9,703 bases of DNA from Balneolales bacterium (lineage in GTDB: Bacteria; Bacteroidota; Rhodothermia; Balneolales; HLUCCA01): assembly GCA_022565415.1 (NCBI GenBank), contig JAIUMT010000110.1:1-9703 (forward strand). Reading direction: 5' to 3'. This document shows, one piece after another, positions 1-7,344 of this stretch; within the stretch, counting starts at the first letter, position 1; each line of letters starts with the position of its first letter. The notes under the pieces were generated by a model. That model was given only the letters and a program-made list of their open reading frames with translations. It was not told the origin of the DNA and ran no database searches. The position numbers and the translations under genes are program-made.

Positions 1-1160
1 ATACGACCACTATCAGTTGAGAAATAGATAAAACCGTCTGGCGCTTGACGCACATCGCGAACCCGGCCAACAGCTTCGGCTAATCTCTCTTCTTTGACAA
101 CCGTTTCACCATCGAAAACAGTTCTATTCACAAATTGAAAACTTAAGGACCCACTCAGAATGTCACCTTTCCAGGCCGGATACCGATCACTACTTACGTA
201 AGCCATTCCGGATGGGGCAATAGACGGAGTCCAGTGAAGTACCGGTTGTTCCATTCCATCACGATGTGTGTCTTCGCTGATGATAGATCCATTATAATTG
301 ACACCATAGGTAATTACTGGCCATCCGTAGTTGAGTCCGGCGCGCATGATGTTTATTTCATCACCACCGCGGGGGCCGTGCTCATGACTCCAGATTTCTC
401 CCGTCTCCGGGTGCAAAATCATTCCCTGCTGATTACGGTTTCCATATGTGAAAATCTCATCTAATGCATTTTCCTGACCCACGAACGGATTGTCGGATGG
501 AATTCGGCCATCATCATGTAAACGTAACGTTTTACCAGCGTAGCTAGTGAGGTCTTGTGCCAGATTCATAACGCCCCTGTCACCGATGGTGAGGTACAAG
601 TATCCGTCATTATCGAACGCAATTCGACTTCCAAAGTGCTGATTGCGAGTGGTATTAGGCGTCGCGCTGAAGATAACTTCCTGGTCTGTTAACGAGTTTC
701 CATCCAATTTCGCTCTCATAACTGCGGTATGAGCACCTCCGTCACCTGGTTTCGAGTAGGACAAGTAAATCCAGCCGTTGTTCTCGTAATCTGGATGAAG
801 AACGATGTCGAGCAAGCCTCCCTGACCATTCGCATACACATCCGGCACGCCGCCAAGAGGTTCATTTTGAAGTTCTCCTTTACGAAAAACTCTGATATCA
901 CCAGCACGTTCGGTAGCCAATACGATGCCATCAGGTAAAAAGGCCATGCCCCAAACGACTCCCAGGCCCACGGCGATCTTATCGAGTTGATAGTTCATGT
1001 CTTCGCCTTCAATAACGTCTCCGGCATCAACAGGAACAGTAAAATATTCACCGGCTGGGGCAGGTGTTTGATCATCTGGTGTGTATCGGGTTGCTTCGAC
1101 GCAGGCTGATGTGCCGAATAGCAGAGATAATGCGACAACCAATATGGGTAGATATTTCAT
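1..1160 (-). CDS. PQQ-dependent sugar dehydrogenase, probable lipoprotein (partial, 3' end outside window)
   Basis: The reading frame is open from the ATG at 1160-1158 to the window edge, giving 386 residues without a stop. It matches the soluble aldose/glucose-sorbosone dehydrogenase family (YliI/Asd type), six-bladed beta-propellers that oxidise sugars outside the cytoplasm with PQQ as cofactor. Hallmarks visible in order are GQGGLLDIVLHPDY (112-125), HFGSR (175-179), GNRNQQG (240-246), EHGPRGGDEIN (260-270), NYGWP (277-281) and GRVRDVR (365-371). The N-terminus is a signal sequence: Lys2, a hydrophobic stretch at 4-16, then TSAC ending at Cys20. This suggests a lipoprotein, although the -3 residue is Thr rather than the usual Leu. 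Family members are roughly 380-420 residues, so only a short C-terminal piece should be missing. The start is supported by the signal peptide; no Shine-Dalgarno is visible. The true sugar substrate cannot be read from sequence, and some homologues act on other polyols or have no known substrate. Confidence 0.93.
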   Translation of the reverse strand, partial: MKYLPILVVALSLLFGTSACVEATRYTPDDQTPAPAGEYFTVPVDAGDVIEGEDMNYQLDKIAVGLGVVWGMAFLPDGIVLATERAGDIRVFRKGELQNEPLGGVPDVYANGQGGLLDIVLHPDYENNGWIYLSYSKPGDGGAHTAVMRAKLDGNSLTDQEVIFSATPNTTRNQHFGSRIAFDNDGYLYLTIGDRGVMNLAQDLTSYAGKTLRLHDDGRIPSDNPFVGQENALDEIFTYGNRNQQGMILHPETGEIWSHEHGPRGGDEINIMRAGLNYGWPVITYGVNYNGSIISEDTHRDGMEQPVLHWTPSIAPSGMAYVSSDRYPAWKGDILSGSLSFQFVNRTVFDGETVVKEERLAEAVGRVRDVRQAPDGFIYFSTDSGR

Positions 1161-1248
1161 AGTAGTGGTATTAATTATGATTCCTGATAAATGTATAATA
1201 AGATGCGAATTCAATTCCAGTTCATTTGGAAAATGATGTAAACTGAAT
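1161..1248 (-). promoter_or_regulatory. Probable promoter/leader region of the PQQ dehydrogenase
   Basis: This AT-rich gap separates the glgP terminator from the dehydrogenase start, so the dehydrogenase needs its own promoter here. On the minus strand a TATACA box (1192-1197) lies about 30 bases before the ATG, with overlapping TATTAT at 1195-1200. I find no convincing -35 at normal spacing (the best is CTGGAA, weak). Location is inferred from context; the exact promoter is uncertain. Confidence 0.35.
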
Positions 1249-1280
1249 AAAAAAAGCCGGATAACAATGCTATCCGGCTT
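1249..1280 (-). terminator. Intrinsic terminator downstream of glgP
   Basis: A perfect 10-bp stem is formed by AAGCCGGATA (1254-1263) and TATCCGGCTT (1271-1280) with a 7-base loop. Read on the minus strand, the hairpin runs straight into a T tract (complement of 1249-1255, seven T residues counting the last two stem bases). It starts 24 bases after the glgP stop codon. The plus-strand side has no T tract, so it works for leftward transcription and should insulate the PQQ dehydrogenase from glgP. Confidence 0.9.
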
Positions 1281-1304
1281 AAAATACTAATTCGGGATTA
1301 TCAA

Positions 1305-3773
1305 CTAAGAGTGTTTGAACCCTTTGATTCCCCAAATTTCGCTCGCATAATCGGAAATTGTTCGATCTGACGAAAACTTCCCGATACGAGCCACATTATG
1401 AATGGCTTGTTTGTACCACTCTGATGGCTTGTTATACAACGCTTCAACGTCTTTTTGAGCCTGAACGTATGCTTCGAAATCGGCCATTATCATGTAGTAA
1501 TCGCCACCTTCAAGCAAGGTATTACCAATTGGCTGGAATAAATCGGGCTGCTCTGGACTGAAAAATCCGCTGCGAATTTGATCTACAACTTGCTTAAGCT
1601 CCGCATTTGCATTGTAAAACTCCCACGGATTGTAGCCACGCTGACGAATTTCGTCGATTTCTTCCACTTTGAGTCCGAAAATGAAGATGTTCTCGTCGCC
1701 AACTTCCTCGCGGATTTCAACATTGGCTCCATCAAGCGTACCGATGGTTAAAGCGCCATTAAGGGCGAACTTCATATTACCAGTACCTGATGCTTCCATA
1801 CCAGCGGTAGAAATTTGCTCAGATAAATCAGCAGCAGGAATCATTTTCTCGGCCAGACTCACACTGTAATTCGGTAAGAACACACATTTAAGCTTATCGC
1901 CAACATCCGGATCGTTATTGATTTTATCACCAATGCTGTTGATGAACTTGATGAAAAGCTTGGCCATCGTGTAGCCCGGGGCTGCTTTTCCGCCAAAAAT
2001 TACCGTTCGTGGAGTGAACGGAGCATCTGGATCAGCTTTAATCCGGTTATACAGCGCAATGGTATGCATAGCTAGCAACAACTGACGTTTGTACTCGTGA
2101 ATCCGCTTAATCTGAATATCAAAGATAGAATCTGGGTTAACAATGACATCCAGTTTACTTTCGATGTACTCAGCTAGTTTTAGCTTGTTCTCACGCTTAA
2201 TGTCCGAAAATTTCTTGACGAAAGTTTTGTTCGTCGCGAGTTTGTCAATTTTCTTGAGCTGACTTAAATCGGTTGTCCATCCCTCACCAATTTTGTCGGT
2301 TATGAGTTCGGCAAGCGGTCTGTTACACTGACGTAACCAGCGACGTGGCGTAATTCCGTTCGTTTTATTCGTGAATTTCTCTGGCATCATTTCGTAGAAA
2401 TCACGGAAAATCGTCTTGGTAATCAGGCTGGAGTGCAATGCCGCAACCCCGTTCACTTTATGTGATCCCACGATACCCAGATTTGCCATTTGAACAGATG
2501 GTTGCTCACCTTCACTAATAATACTCATGCGTCGAACGCGGTTGAGATCATCGCCGAATCTTTCATGCACTTCATCCAGGAATCGTTTGTTGATTTCATA
2601 GATGATTTGCAAGTGACGTGGAAGCATATTGCGCATCAACGAAACCGGCCAACGCTCGAGAGCTTCCGGTAATATGGTATGATTGGTGTAGGCAATAGTA
2701 CGGGTGGTAATATCCCATGATGTCTCCCAATCCAGGCCTTCCTCATCCATCAAAATGCGCATCAATTCAGGAATTGCAAGGTTCGGATGGGTATCGTTAC
2801 ACTGAATTGCCACTTTATCGGGGAATTTGTTGAAATCAGAATGTGATTTTCGGAAACGGTGGATGATATCCTGCATGGTTGAGGAAACCAAGAAATACTC
2901 TTGTTTGAGTCGTAGCTCTTGTCCGACGAAAACTTTGTCGTTCGGATAGAGTACCCTCGAGATATTTTCGTGTAGCTGCATGTCGCGCACGGCGTTAATG
3001 TACTCGCCCTGATTAAAACTACTGAGGTCGAGCGATTTCGGAGATGCTGCTTTCCACAAACGTAAGTTGTTAACGACATCATTTTTGAAACCTGGAACCG
3101 GCATGTCGTAGGCAACGGCCATCACTTTCTGAAACTTCTCCCATCTGAACCGAAGATTGCCTTGTTTGTCGTGATATGGAACCGATTCGCCGTAAAACTG
3201 TACCGGATACATGGTTTTTGGGCGAACAACATCCCACGGATTTCCAAATCGAAGCCACATGTCGGGACGTTCTACCTGGAATCCTTCAATAATTTTCTGG
3301 AAAAAGATGCCGTAATCGTAGCGAATGCCATATCCGTAACCAGGAATTCCGAGCGTTGCCATAGAATCGAGGAAACAGGCTGCTAGTCGACCAAGTCCGC
3401 CATTCCCAAGAGCTGCATCACTTTCGATTTCGCGGAGTTTGTCGTAGTCGAGGTCTAGTTCTTCAAGAGCTTCGCGAACTTCATCTTGAATCCCAAGATT
3501 TATAAGCGAATTATCGAGCATTCTACCGATCAAAAACTCCATTGAGATGTAGTAAACGCGTTTTTCGTCGTCATCGTAGTAGCGTTCTTGCGTGTCTAGC
3601 CAGCGATCGTGGAGTCGATCTAAAACGGTGAGAACGAGACTTCGGTAAAGATCCCATTCGTTAACGCTGTGCTTGTCTTTTGCAATTGTAAAGCGTAAAT
3701 GCTCTTTAATGCCCTCTTTAATAGATTTTGGATCTAACCCCGTTCTTGGAGCTACTTTTGTAACCTTTCCCAT
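1305..3773 (-). CDS. glgP: Glycogen/alpha-glucan phosphorylase
   Basis: The 822-residue product is a full-length GT35 phosphorylase, a PLP enzyme that releases glucose-1-phosphate from the non-reducing ends of glycogen or maltodextrin in the cytoplasm. Seen in the sequence: YYISMEFLIGR (74-84), the DAALGNGGLGRLAACFLDSM block (119-138), the RIHEYKRQLL motif of the C-terminal domain, and the PLP-lysine motif GTGNMKFALNGALTIGTLDG with the Schiff-base lysine at about residue 668. The N-terminal region resembles the animal/bacterial glycogen phosphorylase type rather than the short archaeal type. The start is ATG (3773-3771) preceded by AT-rich sequence without a Shine-Dalgarno. It lies 79 bases downstream of ispE on the same strand and ends at a strong terminator. 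A LacI-type operator-like palindrome in the gap suggests separate, sugar-linked control. Glycogen versus maltodextrin preference cannot be decided here. Confidence 0.98.
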   Translation of the reverse strand: MGKVTKVAPRTGLDPKSIKEGIKEHLRFTIAKDKHSVNEWDLYRSLVLTVLDRLHDRWLDTQERYYDDDEKRVYYISMEFLIGRMLDNSLINLGIQDEVREALEELDLDYDKLREIESDAALGNGGLGRLAACFLDSMATLGIPGYGYGIRYDYGIFFQKIIEGFQVERPDMWLRFGNPWDVVRPKTMYPVQFYGESVPYHDKQGNLRFRWEKFQKVMAVAYDMPVPGFKNDVVNNLRLWKAASPKSLDLSSFNQGEYINAVRDMQLHENISRVLYPNDKVFVGQELRLKQEYFLVSSTMQDIIHRFRKSHSDFNKFPDKVAIQCNDTHPNLAIPELMRILMDEEGLDWETSWDITTRTIAYTNHTILPEALERWPVSLMRNMLPRHLQIIYEINKRFLDEVHERFGDDLNRVRRMSIISEGEQPSVQMANLGIVGSHKVNGVAALHSSLITKTIFRDFYEMMPEKFTNKTNGITPRRWLRQCNRPLAELITDKIGEGWTTDLSQLKKIDKLATNKTFVKKFSDIKRENKLKLAEYIESKLDVIVNPDSIFDIQIKRIHEYKRQLLLAMHTIALYNRIKADPDAPFTPRTVIFGGKAAPGYTMAKLFIKFINSIGDKINNDPDVGDKLKCVFLPNYSVSLAEKMIPAADLSEQISTAGMEASGTGNMKFALNGALTIGTLDGANVEIREEVGDENIFIFGLKVEEIDEIRQRGYNPWEFYNANAELKQVVDQIRSGFFSPEQPDLFQPIGNTLLEGGDYYMIMADFEAYVQAQKDVEALYNKPSEWYKQAIHNVARIGKFSSDRTISDYASEIWGIKGFKHS

Positions 3774-3803
3774 ACGTAATTTATAGATATTGTTTTTATT
3801 GTA

Positions 3804-3827
3804 CTTACAAAAATGTAAGCGCTTAAC
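3804..3827 (-). promoter_or_regulatory. LacI/CcpA-type operator-like palindrome upstream of glgP
   Basis: TGTAAGCGCTTAAC (3814-3827) has the perfect 10-bp palindrome TAAGCGCTTA with a central CG. It matches 12 of 14 positions of the catabolite-responsive/LacI-family pattern TGWAANCGNTNWCA. An overlapping inverted repeat, CTTACA-AAAA-TGTAAG (3804-3819), extends it towards glgP. A TACAAT -10-like box (complement of 3800-3805) lies just downstream on the minus strand, so a bound regulator would sit over the -35 region. The pattern is seen directly; that a LacI-family regulator binds it is inference, and none is encoded in the window. Confidence 0.5.
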
Positions 3828-3840
3828 TTTTGATTAAAAT

Positions 3841-3865
3841 ACTAAAAAAAAATCAGCTTTTTAGT
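3841..3865 (-). other. AT-rich hairpin with T9 run at the ispE stop codon
   Basis: ACTAAAAA and TTTTTAGT form an 8-bp inverted repeat (3858-3865 with 3841-3848 on the minus strand) spanning the ispE stop codon, and a run of nine T residues follows the TGA. The stem is almost entirely A/T, so as a terminator it would be weak and leaky at best. It could reduce read-through from ispE into glgP. Confidence 0.3.
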
Positions 3866-4719
3866 ACGATTCGGTTATCGATTTCGAAATCCGGACTCGT
3901 TAGGCTGGCTTCGTAGCCTTCCTGTTTGAGGTATTCGAACGTTTCAACTGCGGCAAACTCCTGGTCAAATAGCCCAAAAACGGATGATCCGCTGCCACTC
4001 ATCGCAGCATAAACAGCGCCCATATCATAAAACTGGTCTTTTAGCATTCCCACAAACGGATGCACATCAATTACCGGCGGCTCCAGATCATTTACCAAAA
4101 AGGTACTCCATTCCGCTGGATCGAATTCTGTTAATACCTTGTCTACATCCAGTGTTTCGTCAATATAAGGCTGACAAAATCTGTACGCTTCGGCAGTGCT
4201 ACTTTCAAATCCGGGATACACCGTTACGATGTACATATCGGGTTGAATATCCGTAAATCGCAGTTTTTCGCCAACGCCCGAGGCCAACGCCGTTTTTCCG
4301 TGCACAAAAACAGGAACATCCGCCCCGAGTTGCAAACCCAGTTCTGCCAGTTTTTCATCAGAAAACCCAAGATTCTCGATTTTGTTAATCATTTTGAGCA
4401 TGAGAGCGGCGTTGCTGCTACCACCGCCAAGTCCGGCACCAAGTGGCAACAGTTTACTCAGCTGAATATGATAATTGAGCGATAATCCAGTTTCTTTGCT
4501 CATCAGCGCGATGGCTTTCATTATGAGATTATCTTTTCCAGTACCCAGGGCCTTGTTGCTGCATCGAAATAGCGTTTCGTGCGACTTCGTTACCTGCAGC
4601 CTATCGTACCAATTGATGAACACAAACCCGGTCTGGATGTTGTGATATCCGTTTTCGAGGCGTTCGGTTACGCGCAGTCCGAGATTAATTTTTGCATACG
4701 ATTTGGCAATATACGTCAT
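3853..4719 (-). CDS. ispE: 4-(cytidine 5'-diphospho)-2-C-methyl-D-erythritol kinase
   Basis: The 288-residue product is a GHMP-superfamily kinase of the usual IspE length. It phosphorylates CDP-methylerythritol at the 2-hydroxyl with ATP in the MEP route to isoprenoid precursors. Visible are the N-terminal substrate motif SYAKINLGL (7-15) with catalytic Lys10, the glycine-rich ATP loop LGAGLGGGSSNAA (93-105), GADVPVFVHG (132-141) with the catalytic aspartate at 134, and the C-terminal glycine motif MSGSGSSVFGLF (240-251). The ATG overlaps the stop codon of the upstream CCA-adding enzyme gene (ATGA, 4719-4716), which indicates one transcript and probable translational coupling. No other MEP-pathway gene is in the window. 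The motif set separates it from other GHMP kinases such as homoserine or mevalonate kinase. Confidence 0.97.
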   Translation of the reverse strand: MTYIAKSYAKINLGLRVTERLENGYHNIQTGFVFINWYDRLQVTKSHETLFRCSNKALGTGKDNLIMKAIALMSKETGLSLNYHIQLSKLLPLGAGLGGGSSNAALMLKMINKIENLGFSDEKLAELGLQLGADVPVFVHGKTALASGVGEKLRFTDIQPDMYIVTVYPGFESSTAEAYRFCQPYIDETLDVDKVLTEFDPAEWSTFLVNDLEPPVIDVHPFVGMLKDQFYDMGAVYAAMSGSGSSVFGLFDQEFAAVETFEYLKQEGYEASLTSPDFEIDNRIVLKS

Positions 4720-6134
4720 GACTTCCCAAGGATTTGGTCTTTGATTTGATGCATGTACTCGAGCGCAGCATCGTGCTCGTTGGGAATTTTCCCATCCATA
4801 ATGGCTTCTTCAATCGCTTTTTTGATTTTGCCGATTTCGGGTCCGGCTGGGAGTTGCAATTGCTCCATGATTTCTTCTCCACGGACAGGCGGCTGCCAGT
4901 TTCGCAGACGATCTTTTTCTTCGACAATCTTCATGCGCTCGACGACGTAATCGAAGTTTTTGAGGTAGCGCTGAACCTTGACGTCGTTCTTGCTTGTAAT
5001 ATCGGCTCGACAAAGTGCCATCAAATCGTCGATATCTTCGCCGGCTTCAAAAAGTAAGCGCCGAATCGCACTGTCGGTGACTTCTTCGTTAACCAAAGCT
5101 ATCGGACGTAAATGGAGGCGCACCAATTTGCGAACATACTTCATCCGATCGTCTAATGGCAGACTTAAGCGTGTAAAAATTCGTTTGGTCCAGCTTGCGC
5201 CAAGCGCATCGTGACCGTGAAATGTCCAGCCAATTCCAGGGACAAAGCGTTGTGTCGGGGGCTTGGCAATATCGTGCATAATCGCGGCCCAGCGAAGCCA
5301 CAGGTCGTCGGAAACCTTCGAAACGTTGTCGAGCACCTCAAGTGTGTGCCAGAAATTATCTTTATGGCGGATGTTATTAACAACTTTAACCCCGTGCAAA
5401 TTCACCATTTCCGGGAAAAACTGGTTCAAAAGTCCGGTTTCGAATAGGATGGTGAATCCGCTTGAAGGTATCGGACTTAGAATAATCTTATTCAGCTCGT
5501 CGGTAATTCGCTCCTTCGAAATGATGGAGAGGCGCTCGCTCATTTCGGTCATGGCTTGCAAAGTGGTGGCGTCGATTTCGAATCCGAGCTGAGCCGCAAA
5601 CCTCGCCGCCCGCATCATCCTCAGCGGATCATCACTAAACGTGTCCTTCGGATCTAATGGCGTGCGAATGACTCTGTTGTTTAAATCATCCATGCCGCCA
5701 AAAGGATCGATCAACGTGCCGAAATCGGTGCTGTTTAGCGACCACGACATGGCGTTGATGGTGAAAGCCCGCCGTTTTTGATCATCTTCGAGGGTTCCGT
5801 CTTCTACAATCGGTTTCCGGGAATCGTGCTGATAACTTTCGCGCCGGGCTCCCACGAATTCGAGATCAATACCGTTCCCGCTTAGATGAGCCGTACCAAA
5901 TTGTTTAAAAACACTCAGATTGTAGACTCCTAAAGCCTCAGCAACCTTCTCGGCAAGTTCAATTCCAGAACCAACCGTTACAAAATCGATATCGGCCTGC
6001 TTCTTTAACCCGAGACGGTTTAAGTAGAAATCCCGAACATAGCCACCAACGACATACACAGGCTGATTTATCTGTGCAGCAACATCAGAAACAATGCGAA
6101 AAAGTTTCTCATGATATGGGTCAATTCCTGTCAA
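4716..6134 (-). CDS. CCA-adding tRNA nucleotidyltransferase / poly(A) polymerase family, HD-domain type
   Basis: The 472-residue product has a class II nucleotidyltransferase head followed by an HD phosphohydrolase-type domain. Head motifs are VGGYVRD (29-35), metal-binding Asp48 and Asp50 in ADIDFVT, RRAFTINAM (121-129), IDPFGG (142-147) and the RMMRAARFAAQLGFE region (172-186). The HD domain shows H263, HD at 287-288 in HDIAKP, and H306/H308. Such proteins build or repair the CCA end of tRNAs; close relatives add poly(A) to RNA, and sequence alone does not separate the two, so no symbol is given (cca or pcnB). The start is TTG at 6134-6132: an in-frame TAA lies at 6158-6156, no ATG or GTG occurs between, and starting later would cut into the GGxVRD region. 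The first gene of a leftward run, it overlaps ispE by four bases. Confidence 0.92.
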   Translation of the reverse strand: MTGIDPYHEKLFRIVSDVAAQINQPVYVVGGYVRDFYLNRLGLKKQADIDFVTVGSGIELAEKVAEALGVYNLSVFKQFGTAHLSGNGIDLEFVGARRESYQHDSRKPIVEDGTLEDDQKRRAFTINAMSWSLNSTDFGTLIDPFGGMDDLNNRVIRTPLDPKDTFSDDPLRMMRAARFAAQLGFEIDATTLQAMTEMSERLSIISKERITDELNKIILSPIPSSGFTILFETGLLNQFFPEMVNLHGVKVVNNIRHKDNFWHTLEVLDNVSKVSDDLWLRWAAIMHDIAKPPTQRFVPGIGWTFHGHDALGASWTKRIFTRLSLPLDDRMKYVRKLVRLHLRPIALVNEEVTDSAIRRLLFEAGEDIDDLMALCRADITSKNDVKVQRYLKNFDYVVERMKIVEEKDRLRNWQPPVRGEEIMEQLQLPAGPEIGKIKKAIEEAIMDGKIPNEHDAALEYMHQIKDQILGKS

Positions 6135-6332
6135 AACTATTGGTATTATTACTGTTTACGTCGTTGAAATGTGTATTTTGAAGCCAGATTTGGAAACTGG
6201 CCAACCACTATAAGTGTGCGAAATGGAAAACGCGATTAATAGCAGAAAATTCCCTCAGAAAATACGGGGATTGAGGTTGCCAATCAGGCGAGATCAAAAA
6301 ATATCCTCAATTAACCAAATTTTGTCGACCCG
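6135..6332. promoter_or_regulatory. Divergent intergenic region between the CCA-adding enzyme and cation transporter genes
   Basis: These 198 bases must hold promoters for both directions. Rightwards, TTGCCA (6277-6282) followed at 17 bases by AATATC (6300-6305) is a possible but poor -35/-10 pair for the transporter. Leftwards, TATAGT (complement of 6207-6212) is a possible -10 without a good -35. Two inverted repeats are present: GCCAG/CTGGC (6183-6187 and 6197-6201), part of an imperfect 19-bp palindrome, and ATTGAGG/CCTCAAT (6270-6276 and 6305-6311). No RNA gene or open frame of note is visible. Confidence 0.4.
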
Positions 6333-7265
6333 ATGATAAATAATAAGGTTAAAACAGCAATTCGGATTAGTTTCGCGGTGTCGTTGGTCTCATTCACGAT
6401 AAAACTAATCGGATATTTAATCACGGGATCGAACGCGGTTTTGTCGGATTTGGCCGAATCGATTGTTCACGTACTTGCGGTGGGGTTTTCCATGTACGGA
6501 GTGTATCTCAGTATGAAACCACCCGACGAAAAGCATCCATATGGTCATGAGCGAATCGAATTTCTTTCGGTCGGGGCGGAGGGTGCCGTTATTATTGTTG
6601 CCGGTATCACAATTATTTATCAGTCTGTTTTGCACCTGGTGCTAGGTTTGGAGCCCGAGAACCTGCGCGAAGGTATATTCGTTATTGCTGCCGCCGGACT
6701 AGTAAACCTCGTATTGGGCACGTATTTGATGTATGTGGGCAAGAAAGAGAAAAACAACATCATCAAAGGTAATGCGAAACATACGCTTACGGATGTGTGG
6801 ACCAGCGGGGGTGTGGTGGTAACATTGGTCCTGATTCACTACACGAACTTCACCATTCTGGACTCTATTGTGGCTATTCTCGTAGCGCTTTACATCATGT
6901 TTGAAGGACTTGGTCTGGTGCGGTTTTCGTATCGGGGCATTATGGACGAACGGGATGAAAATCAGGATGAAATCATTCGAAATATTCTGGAAAACGAGAT
7001 GCCTGAGGGGATCCTTGGCTGGCACGGACTCCGCCACCGGACTACGGGTCATACAACGTGGATTGAACTCCATGTTTTATTCGATAAGGATACCCGGCTT
7101 GAGGTTGCCCATGACATCGGGACCGAGCTGGAGCATCGCATCATGACCGCGGTTGAGGGTGACGCTGTTGTAACACTGCATTTGGAACCAGAACAAACCC
7201 ATACGCAGGCCCACCTCAGACTAAAAGGGGCGTACACAAACGATGCAATTGATGATATGATTTAA
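6333..7265 (+). CDS. Cation diffusion facilitator family metal efflux transporter
   Basis: The 310-residue product has six predicted membrane helices (roughly 8-30, 37-58, 78-104, 113-136, 152-170, 174-192) and a cytoplasmic C-terminal domain of about 110 residues, the standard CDF layout. These inner-membrane proteins export divalent cations such as Zn, Fe, Mn or Co by proton antiport. The TM5 metal site is the canonical H150-x3-D154 (HTLTD). The TM2 positions that are D/H-x3-D in characterised Zn transporters are E42-x3-H46 here (LAESIVH), so metal choice cannot be assigned from known examples. The loop motif HPYGHERIEF (68-77) is typical. The C-terminus is rich in histidines (H231, H235, H240, H247, H260, H268, H283, H290, H294), consistent with regulatory metal binding. 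The start ATG lacks a Shine-Dalgarno. The stress-protein gene follows 79 bases downstream on the same strand. Confidence 0.93.
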   Translation: MINNKVKTAIRISFAVSLVSFTIKLIGYLITGSNAVLSDLAESIVHVLAVGFSMYGVYLSMKPPDEKHPYGHERIEFLSVGAEGAVIIVAGITIIYQSVLHLVLGLEPENLREGIFVIAAAGLVNLVLGTYLMYVGKKEKNNIIKGNAKHTLTDVWTSGGVVVTLVLIHYTNFTILDSIVAILVALYIMFEGLGLVRFSYRGIMDERDENQDEIIRNILENEMPEGILGWHGLRHRTTGHTTWIELHVLFDKDTRLEVAHDIGTELEHRIMTAVEGDAVVTLHLEPEQTHTQAHLRLKGAYTNDAIDDMI

Positions 7266-7344
7266 TCGGCTTGTTGTGTGTGCTATTTCAGAATGCAAAT
7301 GTATATATTGACGAAAACTACCAGTAACAGAAAAGCGCGAATTC

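Noticed and set aside
716..938. Overlapping short open frames on both strands inside the PQQ dehydrogenase
   Set aside because: The dehydrogenase frame continues through this region with conserved motifs on both sides; the short products have no recognisable features.
2762..3115. 117-residue minus-strand open frame within glgP
   Set aside because: It is out of frame with the strongly conserved phosphorylase reading and has no family resemblance of its own.
3841..3865. Full intrinsic terminator between ispE and glgP
   Set aside because: The stem is nearly all A/T and would be unstable; listed only as a weak hairpin.
4734..5592. Many overlapping open frames on both strands within the CCA-adding enzyme gene
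   Set aside because: They are shadows of a gene with complete nucleotidyltransferase and HD motifs; the low stop-codon density reflects codon bias.
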